Of a stretch of DNA of 64,000 nucleotides, positions 1 through 13,692 are shown in pieces. The notes under the pieces were generated by a model, which was not told the origin of the DNA, ran no database searches, and saw only the letters and a program-made list of their open reading frames with translations. Position 1 is the stretch's first letter. Each line of letters starts with the position of its first letter. The DNA lies in assembly GCA_003255065.1 (NCBI GenBank), contig QAOA01005573.1, positions 263,711 through 327,710 of the forward strand, in the 5' to 3' direction. Made by a program: the position numbers and the translations under genes. The stretch is from Cercis canadensis (lineage: Eukaryota; Streptophyta; Magnoliopsida; Fabales; Fabaceae).

Positions 1-3000
1 CGTAACCCTGATATTGATCTTGTACTAATTTTGGCTAACCCAGGTAAGCTGTAGCCTGAAACAACTTGTCTCATTTGTTTCTTAGTCTTGAAAATTGTGG
101 GGTTAAAAAGCCCTAAAAAGTTTCTCAAAATAGTGCCAGATATTGCCAATGGTGTAAGAACATAAGATTCAGTTAATGAGTCTCAAGTTACCTAACTGTT
201 CCTCATCTCCATTGCCCAGCTACTTCATTCAGCAGGTCGCAGTTGCCGCTTTTAAAACCATTATTGGAGGCTACGCCTGGCCAACTCTCTTCCCTCCTGC
301 CAAATATTTTCAGTTTGATAGGAGGTTCGTTTTCTTGTTCTGCAAGTTATCATTTTAATTCTGGCCATTTGCTCTGAGCCCCTGTTAGATGTGGGCTAGT
401 ACATGTTCCATCAACGCACACCCAAAGATGTTTTAAATATGAATGGTGGTGGAGTTGGAATTACAAAAGGGCTACTGTTGGAGTATATATATCAAGTAAT
501 TTTAGCTGTTGTTGGCATTTATTGAATTAAATCAGCAAGTTCTTTTTTTTTTTTTTAAAAAAGTAATTTATTGTGATTCTTTTTTCTCAATCTCACAAAG
601 CACAGTAATAATCTTTAAGGAAAAAACATTTATTGTAGATCAAGCACCAATGTGTTGTCTTTCTCCATTTAAGCTTTCAACTTTTCCACATACTCTAGGT
701 GATCCTTTGGGGGCCGCTTTGGATAATCTGCTGAACGGATTTCCTCTACAAAATACAGCTAGAGAGCTGACGGAGGGTCTTGCTACTTTGTCATCATCTC
801 TCGCTGTAAGGTTCAACTCGTTGTTTTTGTTCTCAAAATAATGAAATATTTACCGTAACAGGAGTGTGAGGCATCTTTCGTTATGTTTTGAATATGGGAT
901 GGATTTTGTGCTTAAACCACATGCCAGAAGAAATATTAACTCAAAATTCGGTAGCTTGTAGTCTCTGCTTTCTTGTAACATAAACTTTGGTGAATATGCT
1001 GGCTATTTTAAGAATTTGGATGGTGATAACTGCCTTTTATATATTGAAAATCTATTGTTGAATGAGTTCTCAGGTTCTTGCTGATATATTACCAAGAGAA
1101 ACACTTCTGTGGAAACTACATTTGCTTAAGTCAGCATCTGCATATGCCAATTCACGCCTTCATGCTATAAAAGCTCAGACTTTGATACTTTCCAGGTCCC
1201 TATTCAATGCAATTATCCATTTTTTTATTAGTCATAGTTTGGAATTGTCTATACTACGCTAATATTTTTCTTCCTATAAGCCTGACAAATTCGCTTAAAA
1301 GGAACAGCAACCTGGAAGAACTGCTAAAAACAACAAATTGCTTGACTTTTTTTTTTTTGTCCTTTCAACTATTATCTTCTGCTGCTTTAAAGATGTGGTG
1401 GAAGGAACCAACAGAATCAGCAAGATTTTAATAAAACGAAACTGCTAGAGGAGCTTCGATGAGGGGAACCTTTCAATTGAAAAATCTAATGACTTATTTT
1501 ATCCACCTCCTCTGAAGCTTATTCCAGTTACTGATAAATTTCTTGGGTTTAACTTGGACAAGAAATGCTAGCTTATATGGTAGAAGTAATTGGTTGTCTA
1601 AACTTAGAAAGATTATTGATATTGGAAATGAAGACTAGATTATGATGGAACCAGTAGGATCACCCACTCCTTAATACTGTAGTTCCTTTTGTGAAGTCTA
1701 TCTAAGTTGTGAATTAACTGAAATTGCTTGCTGTGGTCTATGGGAAATTAATCCTGTCTATCTCCAATACATATTGTATTATTTTTGTTTTCAAGTTTAT
1801 GATTTTTTCTGGAATATTAGGCTGACTTTTAATATTTGTTCTTTTAGCGGAAAGGATCAATTACTACCTAGTCAAGAGGAAGGTGAAAGACTTCGTGATT
1901 TATTGCCAAGATGTGAGCTTCGTAAGTTTGATGACAGCGGTCATTTCCTTTTACTGGTATAATTCTCTCCATTTCTATTGTGTATCTTTATGTATTATGA
2001 GCACAGACACATAGTATGGTCCTATAAATAAAAACGAAAAATATAAGTTAGAAGTCTTAGAAGAAAACCTGATAATTCCCTTACCCATGGGTGTCAGGAA
2101 GGCAGTATTGACTTGGTAACGATCATCAAGGGCACTTCTTACTACCGCCGTGGCAAGTATCATGACTATGCTTCAGATTTTATACCGCCAACTCATGATG
2201 AAATCAAACAAGTAGTGGACTCATACAGGTATATAATATATCCTTGGAAACTTGCACACATGAATGCAGCATGGTTAATCCTTATGGTCACGATAAGATA
2301 GTTCAGTTAATTAATGGTCAAATTCAGAAACTTTATCATGTAAGCCTCCAAAATGAATAACACGAGAATTCAAACTACTACTAGCCATCTACCTTTCAAG
2401 CATCTTTTTTCATTCTGGCTGATTGAATTTTAGTACAATGGAAGTAGTTACAGTATTGGCAACTTTTAATTATAATGTTTCCAGATTGTGGAACTCTGTC
2501 ACAAGTGCTGTCATGCTTTCAACTTTGGAGGATGGAAGCATTGTAAAGGGCCTTGCTGGAATCCCTTCAGAGGGCCCTGTCTTGTTTGTTGGGTACCACA
2601 TGCTGCTGGGGATCGAATTGGTCCCTCTGGTTTCTCGAATTGTTTCGGAAAGAAATATCCTCGTGCGAGGGATAGCACACCCAATGATATTTTATAGATC
2701 AAAAGACGGAGGATTACCTGATTTGTCCTCGTATGACTCATTCAGAATAATGGGTGCCGTTCCCGTTGCAGCAACTAACTTATTCAGGCTTCTTTCTTCC
2801 AAGTCCCATGTTTTACTATATCCAGGAGGAATGCGTGAGGCTCTTCATCGCAAGGTACAGTGACGCACTAAAATCTCTGCATTTACGATTTGAAATATTC
2901 AAGTACATTCATAATCTTCAGCTTCTTAGTAATTTCCAGGGTGAAGAATACAAGTTATTCTGGCCTCAACAATCGGAGTTTGTCAGGATGGCTGCCAGAT

Positions 3001-4046
3001 TTGGAGCCAAAATTGTACCTTTTGGTGCTGTTGGAGAAGATGATTTTGGTCAAGTAAGTCTTGAAAAATTTTATATTTAGTTTGCTCTTCCTTTTCTATT
3101 TCAACTTCTTTTCAGTTGACATGTAATTGTACGAGATATTCGTAATTTTCATGGGGCATCAAGGAAGGCCTTGTTTGTTCCTTAACTCATCACAAATTTA
3201 ATGTGAAAGAACGGACTACCTTGGATTTATTGGCTGTGGACTAACACACTCCACATTATTACTTTCAGGTAGTTATTGATTATGATGACTTGATGAAGAT
3301 TCCTTACTTTAGGAATGAAATAGAAAAATTAACAAATGCGAGTGTGAGGTTGAGGTACATTCTCAAGTTTTTCTCCTATTGAAGCTACCAAATAATGAAC
3401 CATTATATATTTACATACATATAATATTGCCCTTCTTCTTCCTCTTCGAATTTGGATTGCATTATCCTTGTCAAATCCAGGAACGATGCTATTGGTGAGG
3501 TGGCAAATCAACAAGTGCATCTGCCGGGTATTCTACCCAAATTTCCTGGCCGGTTCTATTATCATTTTGGAAAACCAATTGAAACGGAAGGTATGCCCCA
3601 TATTCTTCCTAGCTTAAAATGTTCACCAAGCAGTAAAAATGTTCCTGTAGCTTAAAGAATAAATTATCACAAAATTCATGCAACTTCTTTTCATGCTAGT
3701 GAACTAAATTGATCTTGTTGATATTACATATAACTTTCAGTGGTTGCAACATAAAAAGTTTAATCATATTTCTGTTATTTTATCGTTTATCTTTAGTATT
3801 AAGGGAAAGTTAATGTTGGTTGATTGATTTTCAACTTTTTATTTTTGTTTAAAAGGGAGGAAGCAGGAATTAAAAGATAGGGAGAAAGCTAATGAAGTGT
3901 ATTTACAAGTGAAATCCGAGGTGGAGAATTGCATTGCTTATTTAAAGGAGAAAAGGGAAAGTGATCCCTACAGAAATATACTGCCTCGGCTATTATACCA
4001 GGCTACACATGGTATTTCATCTGAAGTTCCAACATTTGAAATTTGA
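1..4046 (+). CDS. PES2: Phytyl ester synthase-like hydrolase/acyltransferase, plastid (5' end missing)
   Basis: The family esterifies phytol and makes triacylglycerol or fatty acid phytyl esters in plastids, mainly during senescence or stress. Eleven exons join in frame: 1-43, 220-324, 699-805, 1074-1195, 1848-1956, 2098-2228, 2485-2854, 2940-3053, 3269-3354, 3481-3590 and 3856-4046, giving 495 visible residues. The N-terminal part is the end of an alpha/beta-hydrolase: GKDQLLPS carries the likely catalytic Asp (visible residue about 129) and DSGHFLLL the His (about 158). The GxSxG nucleophile would lie upstream of the window. The C-terminal half is a DGAT2/LPLAT-like acyltransferase domain, with a GYHMLLGIE box in exon 7 and LYPGGMREALHRK followed by GEEYKLFW across exons 7-8. 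The protein ends in PTFEI. Family assignment is confident. The exact paralogue (PES1, PES2 or a related At5g41120/41130-type protein) is inferred from gene order. Confidence 0.9.
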
Positions 4047-5166
4047 TTGTTGTGCATAAATGCTATTGTCCTAATTGACCCAGAGAGTCCGATTAGATTC
4101 CCTGAGTTAAGAGGCAGTGATGTTTTCAACGATCAAATCTAGACATTGTTTCCTGGCAAAGTGGCTTTATCTGCGACGGAAGAGCAGGTATGATTTCTGA
4201 ATGGATATTTGTCCAGCGTATGCTATTTGAAGATACGTCGGAAACTGGTTAATCATTGACTTGAGTCAACTCAAAGAATGGTAGTAGCAATACAAGAAGA
4301 TGGTGTGGATTAAGTTAGCAATTGTCATTCGGAATCTGCAGTTTACTAGCAGTAATCTTCCTTGCCTTGCCATAGGCAGGATAATTTTTGCAGTTTAGTA
4401 TATTAAAAAAGAAAAAGAAAACATGTTTATTTAGGTAATTTTTGCAGTTTAAGGCTTAATTTTTACGCAGTTTACTTCAAAAGCTAAATGTAATTTCTTG
4501 TAAACATTTAAAGTTTAACAAATTAAAAATTGCAAGGGTCTTTCATGATTTTCACCTAAAGGCATTTTTCGAATTATCATACTTTAATTCTAGCTATGAA
4601 AAATGTGTGGTAAATCATAATAACAATAGTCAAGTATCATGTAATCAATTAGTTAGTAGGGATTTTTTCATGTATTCACTACTTTTTTTCCATATCAATA
4701 AGGGATAGCTAACGGTAATTATTTAGAGTTTATATTTTTTTAACATATATTTTATTTTATATGTAATATATATATATAAAACTCAGCACAACATATTTAT
4801 GAATCTTCAAAAAAAAAATTGAGATTTTAAGTTTGAATGCTCATTTTTTCTTATTCCCAATTAAAAAAGTTAATTTTTGTCTATCTAATGATAAAAAAAA
4901 AAATTATTTCTTAAATATAATTAATCATGAGCAAAAACCAATAAATATAAGTTGTGAGATATTTTATTCCCTTGCTAATGGTGAGATCAGATTTGACTGA
5001 TTTATATTTAAACCACGTAAAAAGAAGATTTGGCAAGATTATTGAACCTTGTGTGTGGTGTTGGAAGTATCTGTCCCCTCTCAATTTTCTCTCCCCTTCT
5101 TACGCTGTGTTTTTTTTTATCAGCGTACACATGCACTGATGCACCACTCACTCAGACTCGCACACC

Positions 5167-5281
5167 TACACTTCACTCCCTTTGTGCCGTCTTCTTCCTC
5201 ATTTTGTACCACACCTCAGTCTACNTACACTTACTCCCTTTGTGCCGTCTTCTTCCTCATTTTGTACCACACCTCAGTCTA
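5167..5281. repeat. Duplicated block flanking a single N (assembly junction)
   Basis: The 57-58 bp before the N at 5225 are repeated almost perfectly after it. The copies begin TACACTT and end CCTCAGTCTAC. The left copy has one small extra CA. A single N between two near-identical copies is the signature of contig ends that overlap but were not merged, so the duplication is probably not real. Confidence 0.75.
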
Positions 5282-5735
5282 CCACTCACACCACCCTGCA
5301 ACTCACCCACACGGCACATACAAAGTCATTTTCTCTCTGTACCACCTCAATTCACACACTTGGTAGGCACACTGCAAACTCATCTTCCACATTTCAGTTT
5401 CTCATCCAAATGAAGCAATAATAATAAAGAAGAAGAAGAAAAAGAGTGCCCCGAGCTGATTGGGATGACGGCAATATGTAAGCCAATATCTCAAGAGATT
5501 GCGTTTTGAAGTGCTTCACTTTATATGTGGACATCTAGAAACACGAGTTCCAACAACAGCTTTGTGATCTCCAGAGGTTGCAGCTTGTGGTTCCACTTCC
5601 ACGGCCATGGCCTCACTATTAATGCCCACCGAGAGATTGGATGAGGAAGGTTTATATGATAAGAAGACACGTGTACGGCGTGAGATTGAGCACATACAAA
5701 AAGAGTTTTTCTTTTTACACGTCAATAACTAAAAG

Positions 5736-5767
<32 letters not shown>

Positions 5768-5769
<2 letters not shown>

Positions 5770-5980
5770 GTTTCTTAGATATTTTTAGTATTTATGTAGT
5801 ATGTCATATTACATAGAAATAACTAATAAATGAATGACATGTGTACAAATTAATTATTTTTAAATTTGTATAAAAAATTAAATAAATTATATTTTATATT
5901 AAATAAAATATGAAAATTATGTATGTTTGACACGTCAGTGTAGTATGACATACTTACGTAATATCATAAAATCCCCATAT
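5768..5980. mobile_element. AT-rich MITE-like inverted-repeat element, copy 1
   Basis: The left edge begins GAGGTTTCTTAGATATTTTT. The reverse complement of the right edge begins GGGGATTTTATGATATTACG. The two ends resemble each other over roughly 40 bp and share a GTATGTCATA core. Related sequence occurs at about 17625-17860 and 18062-18155. The element sits in a TA-rich tract that hides any target duplication. It has no coding capacity. The family is not one I can name. Confidence 0.5.
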
Positions 5981-7487
5981 GTATATATATATATATAGGA
6001 AGATACAGTCCTGTTACTTAGCATAGGGGTTTTTATTCAAAATGAAATGCAAAACACAAAGAGAAGGGCAGAATAGGAATAAAAAAATGTAGGATTAGGA
6101 ATCAAAAAAGGGCGTGATCTGGAGGAGAGAAAGGGCCTTGAATAAGGTGCAACGGAATGGGAGTGTTTGTCTCAATATAGCAATCAAGCTGAGACTGTGT
6201 CTGTGTCTGTGTCTGTGTGTGCAACAGCACAGCAATTCAGATCGGTGAGCATTTGAGGTACGTTTCTCTCTATCAAGATATATGAAAGTGGAAAGCTGAA
6301 AGGCTTTGAGCAACTCGGTATCCTCATTTTCCATACCTTTTATATGAAAGTAAAGATTGGATAAGAATATTGAGGGTCCCCAAAGGGACATGAATGGTGA
6401 CATTTGATTAGTTCATTGTGATATCAACAAAGAGAAATTGTATTTGTACATTTAGTATGTAACTATAAAAAAAAATAGAATTAGAATTTAAATTTGATTT
6501 GTATTTTATATTTTTCATTCAATAATGTGTATTTTATGTAGTAAGTCTTGGCCAATGCATCCAAATTGCTCTGATTCTCTCCTCCAATGCATTCCTGTTG
6601 CAATCACATCTTGCACTCCTAGCCATGATCGTTCAGGGGTGCTATGCTACAAGCCTACACCCGGCTTGTTTTACACGATTTTGATTTTACAATGTATTAT
6701 TCTAGTACTGTAAATTTGTATTATTGATATAATTTAAATTTTATTAAATTAATATCTGATTTATTCTTAAAAAATATAAATAAGTCTAATAAAATTAAAA
6801 TTAAAAATTAAAATAGTAAAAAAAAAAAACCTAAATGTGACTTGTGTCACATTTGGAATTTAGCATAGCGCCCCCTTCTTTATCTTGGTGAGAAGACAGA
6901 TAAGACATACTGCTAGTCTTTTGAGCCTTTTCAAAGATTTTTTTCTCTGGTCATGCAACAGATAACCAGGAAGTTTCCCAAAACTGAAAGTGCTTCCTTC
7001 AAAGCAATTCACTTCTCTGAAAGAGCTCACTTCCCGTTACAGAAGTATGTATAAACGAAAGTCTACCAACTCTTCTTTCTCTCTCAACCCAGAATTGACC
7101 ACAAAGGCCCACCCTGGCCTAGTATAGATAGCACAGTAGCAGATAAAACACGCTCAGTTAGTGCAGAATTTTTCAACCATTTGATTTATAGTCACACCAT
7201 GTTTCAACTTCCAACTTTCCTTGCTTTAGGATTTAGTGCATTTCTAGAAAAGCTGATTTGAGGTTTTAAATGGACCATGTTCCACAAAATATCTATACAA
7301 ATCCACTTTCTCATTTCTGGGTCAGCAATGGAAATAATTAACCCATCAAATTATTGAAATTGAAAGTATTTACAGGAGGAAGAGGGTTAGCGTCATTTCC
7401 AAATGGCATGACAGAAGACCAACATGTGACTATGTACGAGAGAGGCCAGCAAAAGCAGCATGCTTTTGACAAGGTAGACTAAAATTT

Positions 7488-10400
7488 TCAGTTGATGTCG
7501 AAATATCTTGGATCTTCAGGAAAATGGTATTCCACGTTCAACTGCCAAATGGATGACAATAATCCTTGTCAGACACTAGGGGAGCAAATAAATGCACATA
7601 CACAGACACATTGAGAGATCAACTATGTCTTTTACAGATAACATTGCTAGGCTCCCAGCAATATCATATATTAGAGCCAATATATTACATCGCATTCAAC
7701 TGTCAAAATAAACTGAAAGTATGATAGCTCCAATTTGATGCTTCCCAAAGCACTAGCCAATGGGAAACGGCTTATAATTTACCAGTCTCTAAAGAATTAA
7801 GTTTTAACCTATGACTTTCATGTCTCCAAAAACTTACCTAAAACAGAAGAACCATCAAGCATAAATAACAAGAACTATAATTATAAAAACTTGAATTAAA
7901 AACAAGTGATTGGTAGCTTTCCAATATTTGCCATGTCAAGCAATGTTGTTGTCAATAAAAATTTTGGAATGGTATAAAAAGAAAGCACCAATGTGGCTAA
8001 GCCACAATATATACATACCTTGCCCTCATCAGAATCTGAATGTCGTTGAGGGAATACAACCCTCAAATCATTGTATAAGTAGAATCTGCGCTCCCCATCC
8101 AAGTCCAATCCAGTTTTTTCTGGAAGAGAATTAGATCTGCAGCTTTGAGCTGATCTAGTTGGCTTTTTAGGAAATGGGCATATGAAGCGGAGGTGAAGAG
8201 CATAGCGAAGTGGACCAGCACAATTAGTGTCCTTGACCTTTGAACAAGCATGTAAGGATTTCCCAGATTCATGAAATGCTTTATGACAGTACTGTCCGTG
8301 TCTATCATTCCTCTCACAATTATCAGCAATACAACCATCATCAAGCTTTACTAGGAAAGGGATCCCCTGTGTTTTCCTGTTCTGAGATTGCTTGGGCAGA
8401 TCCTCTTTGTTTAGAAAATCCTCAAAGCTTGAGCCCTTTCCATTTCTCTGATTTCTAGATTTTGTTTCGTTCACAATGCCAGGTGCATCTGTGTGCATTA
8501 CTTCTCTGCTAAATGGCATGGGATGACTCTTTTGTATTGCTGGAATACTGCTATCGATGGTTCCATTGTCCAAAACCACCAGCCCTTGTTTCAACTGAGG
8601 GGAAGTTGAGTTGGAGGATTCAAGGGTGACTTTCTGGCGCAAGAATGTCTACATAGATATCAACATCAAGTAATTAGAAACTGAGGACAAATTAGAAAAA
8701 CAGGAGCACTATAATTTTGAAATGATACACTACAAGTATAAGCATGAATTTTCAAACATCCAGAATGATAATAATAATTTGAGCAAAGAAAAACGGAAGA
8801 GAGATATAAACCCAGTTCAGGACCTAAATTATCCACAGCTCTACATGACAAAGGAAAAATACATTGAAATAAGTAGAATTGTCAGGTTATTCTCTTCCAA
8901 ATTATACCAAATTCTCCTGCCACAATAAATAACATATATAATTAAACTAGAGGGTTCATTTTCCCCTTTCAGAGCTCACATTGCATGATCCCTAATTAAA
9001 ACTCTGATGACCATAATCTGCAGAGAGTTCAAAGCTAAAGTAGGAGACATAAGAACTCTGAAAAATATGCCAATCAGGAAAAAAAAAAAAAAAAAAAAAA
9101 AAAGGAAAAGAGCAATAGAACAGATCTGTTCATTCAAACTATAAAGGATCTTACTTTGGTACCGGCTGACATGTCACTCAAATCATAGTTGCAAAGGAAA
9201 GTATGAAGAGGAGTCTTTTCTGGATTGCTTAGCACCTGCAGAGAGCAATCAAAAGGCATGAGTAAGCTCGGTTACATATAAATGGCAATATCCACAAATG
9301 TCTTGAAACTCACAAGTTGGAAACCTAAACAACACTACTGTTATAACTAGCAAATGAAAAAAAAAAAAGAGTTAATATACAAGAAAAAGAATCACCAATA
9401 AGAGAAAGCAGAACGTCTTCATCAACCTGAGCTGATTAAGAGTCTATTCCATTGACACAACAAATCAAATATAAATTTTCACCATAAACTAAGTTATATG
9501 ATCGACACAGCATGTTCATCGAACCAAAAGCAGCAACTATACAATGGTTGCGGTTGGTATATACTTCATTATTATTTACATTACATTAGGCATGAACAAT
9601 ACTAAATGTCAAATGTACCAAACCATCCATGCAGTATAAGATGAAGGCCCAATAAGGAATATCTGTAAGCACTCCAACACAGGGTTAAAAACGTGAAACT
9701 AGAAACCGTTATCAATACCAGCTGTATGCGCCCTTTCATAGGGATACGCAAACGGCTTTTGACAACTTGTGAATCCTCATTGCTAAAGCCTCGTTTCTGT
9801 TGTTGGCCTCTGTACTTGTTTGATGAAGAATTTCCAGCTAGATCTATTGATGCATAATACAGTAGGTAGCTATCTCCATCCACACTGGTTACTGAAAAAG
9901 GAAGCTTCTGTGATTTAGGAGAAAATTTCCCTCCAGTAATACTTAGCACAGCAAGAAAACCATCAATTCTCTACAGAAATAAAATAGCAACAGTAAGCCA
10001 TAGGTCAGGTTTCTTAAAACCTTTCAGTCTTATATTCAGAATCATACACATCACCACCTATAGAAAGTAGCATGTATACAAACCTTACTGTGGTTTCCAG
10101 ATAAGAACCGGCCAGATAAAAGAGACTCCTCAAATGAGCCAATCAATGACCTCCTGACTGGAAGCCCACTCAAACTTCTAGTGAACCTCGTACACTGAGA
10201 GGAGGGGGCAAATTCTTGAGATAGTGGCCAACTTACGTCAGCAGTTTCATCCAGAGAAGATGGACAGAAGTCTTTGCAAAAAATATCAACATCTTCAAAA
10301 GATTTACTCGCAATTCTTGACTCATCTTCTTTAGGAATTAACATAAGACATGAGTCGGATTTGTCAAGCGGTTGTTCCATACTCCTTAATATTCTACACC

Positions 10401-11337
10401 CTCCAGGGGATTTCATCCTTTCAGAAAACTTAGGACCTAGAGGTGAGAAGGAAATTGTAGGTGAGTTCACCTTTCTAGGCGATATGGATGCTGCACCACT
10501 CTGGGATCTTACATGACTTAATTCTCTGAAGTGATCAATTTCAGCCGTGGATGAACTATTATGGGATACCAGTCCTCTATTTTCCAGCAAAGGGCCATCA
10601 GTTAGAAAACTGGATTCTACACTGCATAATGTGCTTTTTGGCTCCAAGCAGCTTGAAAAGGACCAAGAAGGCATGGTGTAACTGTTTCTACTTCCAATAT
10701 TTGCCTTCTTATTATCATGTGAAATAGAATTTCTGATATTATCATTTTTAACAAGGGAGCCTATCTCAATATTTCTGCAGCCAATGTCAAGAGGATCACC
10801 CTTGAAATGGCTTGAGGAGAGCATACCGTTCAGAGGTGACAACAGTCGTTTCCTGACCAAAGAATTGGCAGGTTCGGTATCATTAGATGTGCCATCATTA
10901 TAAGCAGAGGAATGAAGATTAGCAGCAGGAACATTAGTGGACCCATTAGTTAAAGAACTTGCTCGGCCTGATTCAAAACCCACAACCCTAGAAGCAGGGA
11001 TATGAATATTTCGTCCATTTTTTGAATGGAAACAACCACTTCTATCTGATGTACCAATCTTCAGACTGTGGACATTGGAAGTAACTTCCAAGGCTCCTCT
11101 ACAATTAAATGTATTATCAGAAACATTTGAAATTTCTAAGGAAGCCTTCTTTGGAAAATCACCAAAAGAGGATCCCAGAGGATATGCAGCCAATCCAGTA
11201 GTATTTGCACTATGCACGCTGTTCATCTCAGATGGGCTTGCATCAGAAAACTGTGGTGGGCTATGCAAAACTGCAGTAAATGGAAGTGTTGCAACGTTTT
11301 CAGCAGTTTCAGTCGAGGGTATCTGTGGCAAGCCCAT
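7488..11337 (-). CDS. Atos-family protein (DUF4210 / meiosis chromosome segregation family)
   Basis: Plant member of the Atos (FAM214-like) family; its plant function is essentially unknown and the family name comes from fungal and animal relatives. Five coding exons, in transcript order: 11337-10084, 9970-9719, 9235-9155, 8648-8019 and 7541-7488, totalling 756 residues with whole-codon closure. I chose the ATG at 11335-11337, giving [13 protein letters not shown], because the upstream GTG is not a plant start. The first 390 residues are Ser-rich and low in order. The conserved Atos element [11 protein letters not shown] lies at about residues 401-411 and runs into [15 protein letters not shown]. 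The second conserved block, [16 protein letters not shown], is near residue 676. The end, [17 protein letters not shown], sits on its own 54-nt exon. The 5' leader continues through introns towards 13 kb. Confidence 0.88.
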
Positions 11338-13030
11338 CACTGGTATTCAAGTCAGTAATATGAATCTTGATCTTCCTGAAGAGTTAAACGGCTTGCTTTT
11401 AACTATTAATGTTCATTCCATCTTTTGCAAGTCTACCACAGGATCACGATGGGACCTATAATCTACAACTAGACTGCAAGCTTAAATTCCACCTTTACTG
11501 GTTTCACTATTCAAGAGTTGTAAATAACCTGCTACCTAACTTACTTGCATCTACAATTGGAACACAGGCTTCCTACTCAAGTAATTCTAAACTTTTAAGA
11601 ATCTCATACTATGTATCAACCAGCGGCATCCACATTCGAGACATTACAACCACCACTTCCTTTGCAGGACACACAGAGGAAGTCAACGACATGATAAATG
11701 TCCAAGAACTACAAGCAGCACAGATCTTGCGTCCTCCATACTGGCAACGGATGAAGCACAAATAATTCATGGTGAGTAACAAAATCAGCGCATATGCCTG
11801 AAACAATATGCAAATGAATACATTACTTCCCAAAGTTCACAAAGCAACAAAAGAAGCACAAGAAACAAATATAGCTCACAGTTTTCTCAAGTTGATTAAT
11901 CCCAGCATTTCACTTATATGGACTAAGACAAATACACATATAGCTCACAGTTTTCTCAAGTTGATTAACCCCAGCATTTCACTTATTTGGATTTAAATTG
12001 TGCCTTGATCAAAATATACGAGACCTTTTGATTGATCCATGATGAGACTAGGAATCCGTATTTTAATTGACAAAAGAATCATATAACCAGGTCACCTAAA
12101 AGGAGGGGGAAGAGAAGAAACGGGCATCAGTTAGCTTCAAATGCACATATACTGTAAGAGAAAAGGAGGTGGGCAATCCAGCTCTGATCAATTAGCTTCA
12201 GGAGAGAAGGGTGGGCAATGCAAGTAGCAAAAAGCAAGCAAGTACCTCATAAATTAAACAAAGCCGAAGCAACCACCGATCTGGGAGAAAATTTTCAAGC
12301 TAAAGTAAGGATAACCAATGCCCAGAAGGTTTCTTATGAAACGATCAACATAAAGAGAAAGAGAAACGCGGAGAACACATAGAAGAGCTGACTTGCACGG
12401 TACACATTCACCGCAAGCCGTTCAAGCTTTTGAGTCGTTATCTACCACAAGCAACTGCGTTTTTTTTTTCTTTTATTTTAATTTTTTCCGGTATGGTTAA
12501 GCAGAGCCAAACTGGCAACCACCAAAAGAGAGTTTTACGGATAACCCTCATAAACCTCCCAAAACGAAAATCCACCAGATTAAAACATAATCAAACTAAG
12601 TCCAACTACTAGAAAATTCAAGCTTGATGATCAAAATAATCACAAGAGGTCTGTAATCTGTACAAACAAAGCAAAAAGTGCAGAAAAGCAATCCCAGTTA
12701 GCAAACGCACCAACGAAGCTTGTAAGAAAAGAATCCAGAAGATAAATCATATCAATAACCTTCTGCAATTCTACCCTTCAGATCAATTAATTATTCAGAA
12801 AAAATCGCAGCAAACAGAAAAGCTAAAATGGGTGTTTAAAAAAGATGTTTTTTCTTGTTTTTCTTCTAGGTGCAGAAGGTAAAAGAGAAAGAATTGGTAT
12901 GGGTGTGTTAGGTTTTGGAGTTGGGCTCTGAGGTTGAAGGAAGACCCATGTCTGTGTCCACAGCCTCACCCTCTCTCCCATGTTTATAATCCCAAAATAC
13001 CAGCGTAGCGTCATAATCCCCACTCCAACC
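11338..13030 (-). other. Probable 5' leader and leader introns of the Atos-family gene
   Basis: Upstream of the Atos start I see no coding exon on either strand. Purine-rich transcript-like sequence and several AG acceptors suggest 5' UTR with one or more introns, with the transcription start perhaps near 12.9-13.03 kb. The 69-bp tandem repeat at 11869-11992 lies inside. The exact exon structure cannot be set without transcript data. Confidence 0.4.
11869..11992. repeat. Tandem repeat, 69-bp period, about 1.8 copies
   Basis: ATATAGCTCACAG starts at 11869 and again at 11938. The copies continue through TTCTCAAGTTGATTAA and CCAGCATTTCACTTAT with only two or three differences. There is no N between them, so this is probably a real local duplication in a leader intron. 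Confidence 0.85.
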
Positions 13031-13620
13031 CCCTTTGCTTTGCCATCGGTATTTCTCGGCTGTAATTAAAATTAAAAACAATTTAAAAAAATCAGCAATT
13101 TAAACAATTCCTTTCTCTCCCATATTTTACTTTCCCTTCTGTTTTCTCTTCTTTTTAATTTCTTTTCTTCATTATTTTATACATTTTCGTTTTAATCTTA
13201 TATTTTCCCACTACCTTCGGCAGCCTTCTTTCACCGTTGGGCTCCACCGGATCTGGTCGTAATAAGAATGGTTTAATATCTGAAAACCCTTATTCTAATT
13301 TTTTATTTTCCCAAGCCTTCAAAAATTAGAGAAAATAAATTCTGAGTATGAGATGTTTAACTAATGTTTTCTGTAATTTTTTCACATTGAAATGATGAAA
13401 ATATTTTTTGAGTTATGTTCTTATTATAAGTAAAATATATAATTATTTATTTAATTCGTAATTATCATATTTAATAATTATATCCTAAATAAAATCATAT
13501 ATATTTTTAAAATAACAGACATTTTATTGTACGATAATATCATAATAAATAAATTATTCAATTCTCAGTACTTGAGATTCATTTTTTTTAATAACTCTGA
13601 GAATTAAGGTTTAATCTCAA

Positions 13621-13692
13621 TTTTTAGATAAAGCTAGACTTATCAAATTTGAGATTNTTTTTAGATAGAGCTATACTTATTAATTTGAGATT
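13621..13692. repeat. Imperfect duplicate around a single N
   Basis: About 35 bp before the N at 13657 (TTTTTAGATAAAGCTAGACTT and onward, to TTTGAGATT) recur after it with several substitutions. As with the other single-N sites, unmerged contig ends, possibly from two haplotypes, explain it best. The divergence is higher here, so a true repeat is also possible. Confidence 0.55.

Larger units (their letters stand above)
4047..7487. other. Intergenic, AT-rich, no supported gene
   Basis: This stretch separates two convergent genes. It holds the 3' flank of the acyltransferase gene, a CT-rich tract with a duplicated block around the N at 5225, a TA microsatellite at about 5737-5764, an AT-rich inverted-repeat element (about 5768-5980) and a TCTGTG microsatellite near 6196-6221. 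Short open frames such as the minus-strand one at 5516-5725 match no family I recognise and lack splice or codon support. The last few hundred bases before 7487 are likely 3' UTR of the minus-strand gene. Confidence 0.6.

Noticed and set aside
5030..5421. Three overlapping plus-strand frames across the N at 5225
   Set aside because: They depend on a CT-rich block that is probably duplicated by the assembler, and they read through an undefined base.
11075..11461. A 128-residue plus-strand open frame
   Set aside because: Antisense to the start of the Atos-family gene; no splice or domain support.
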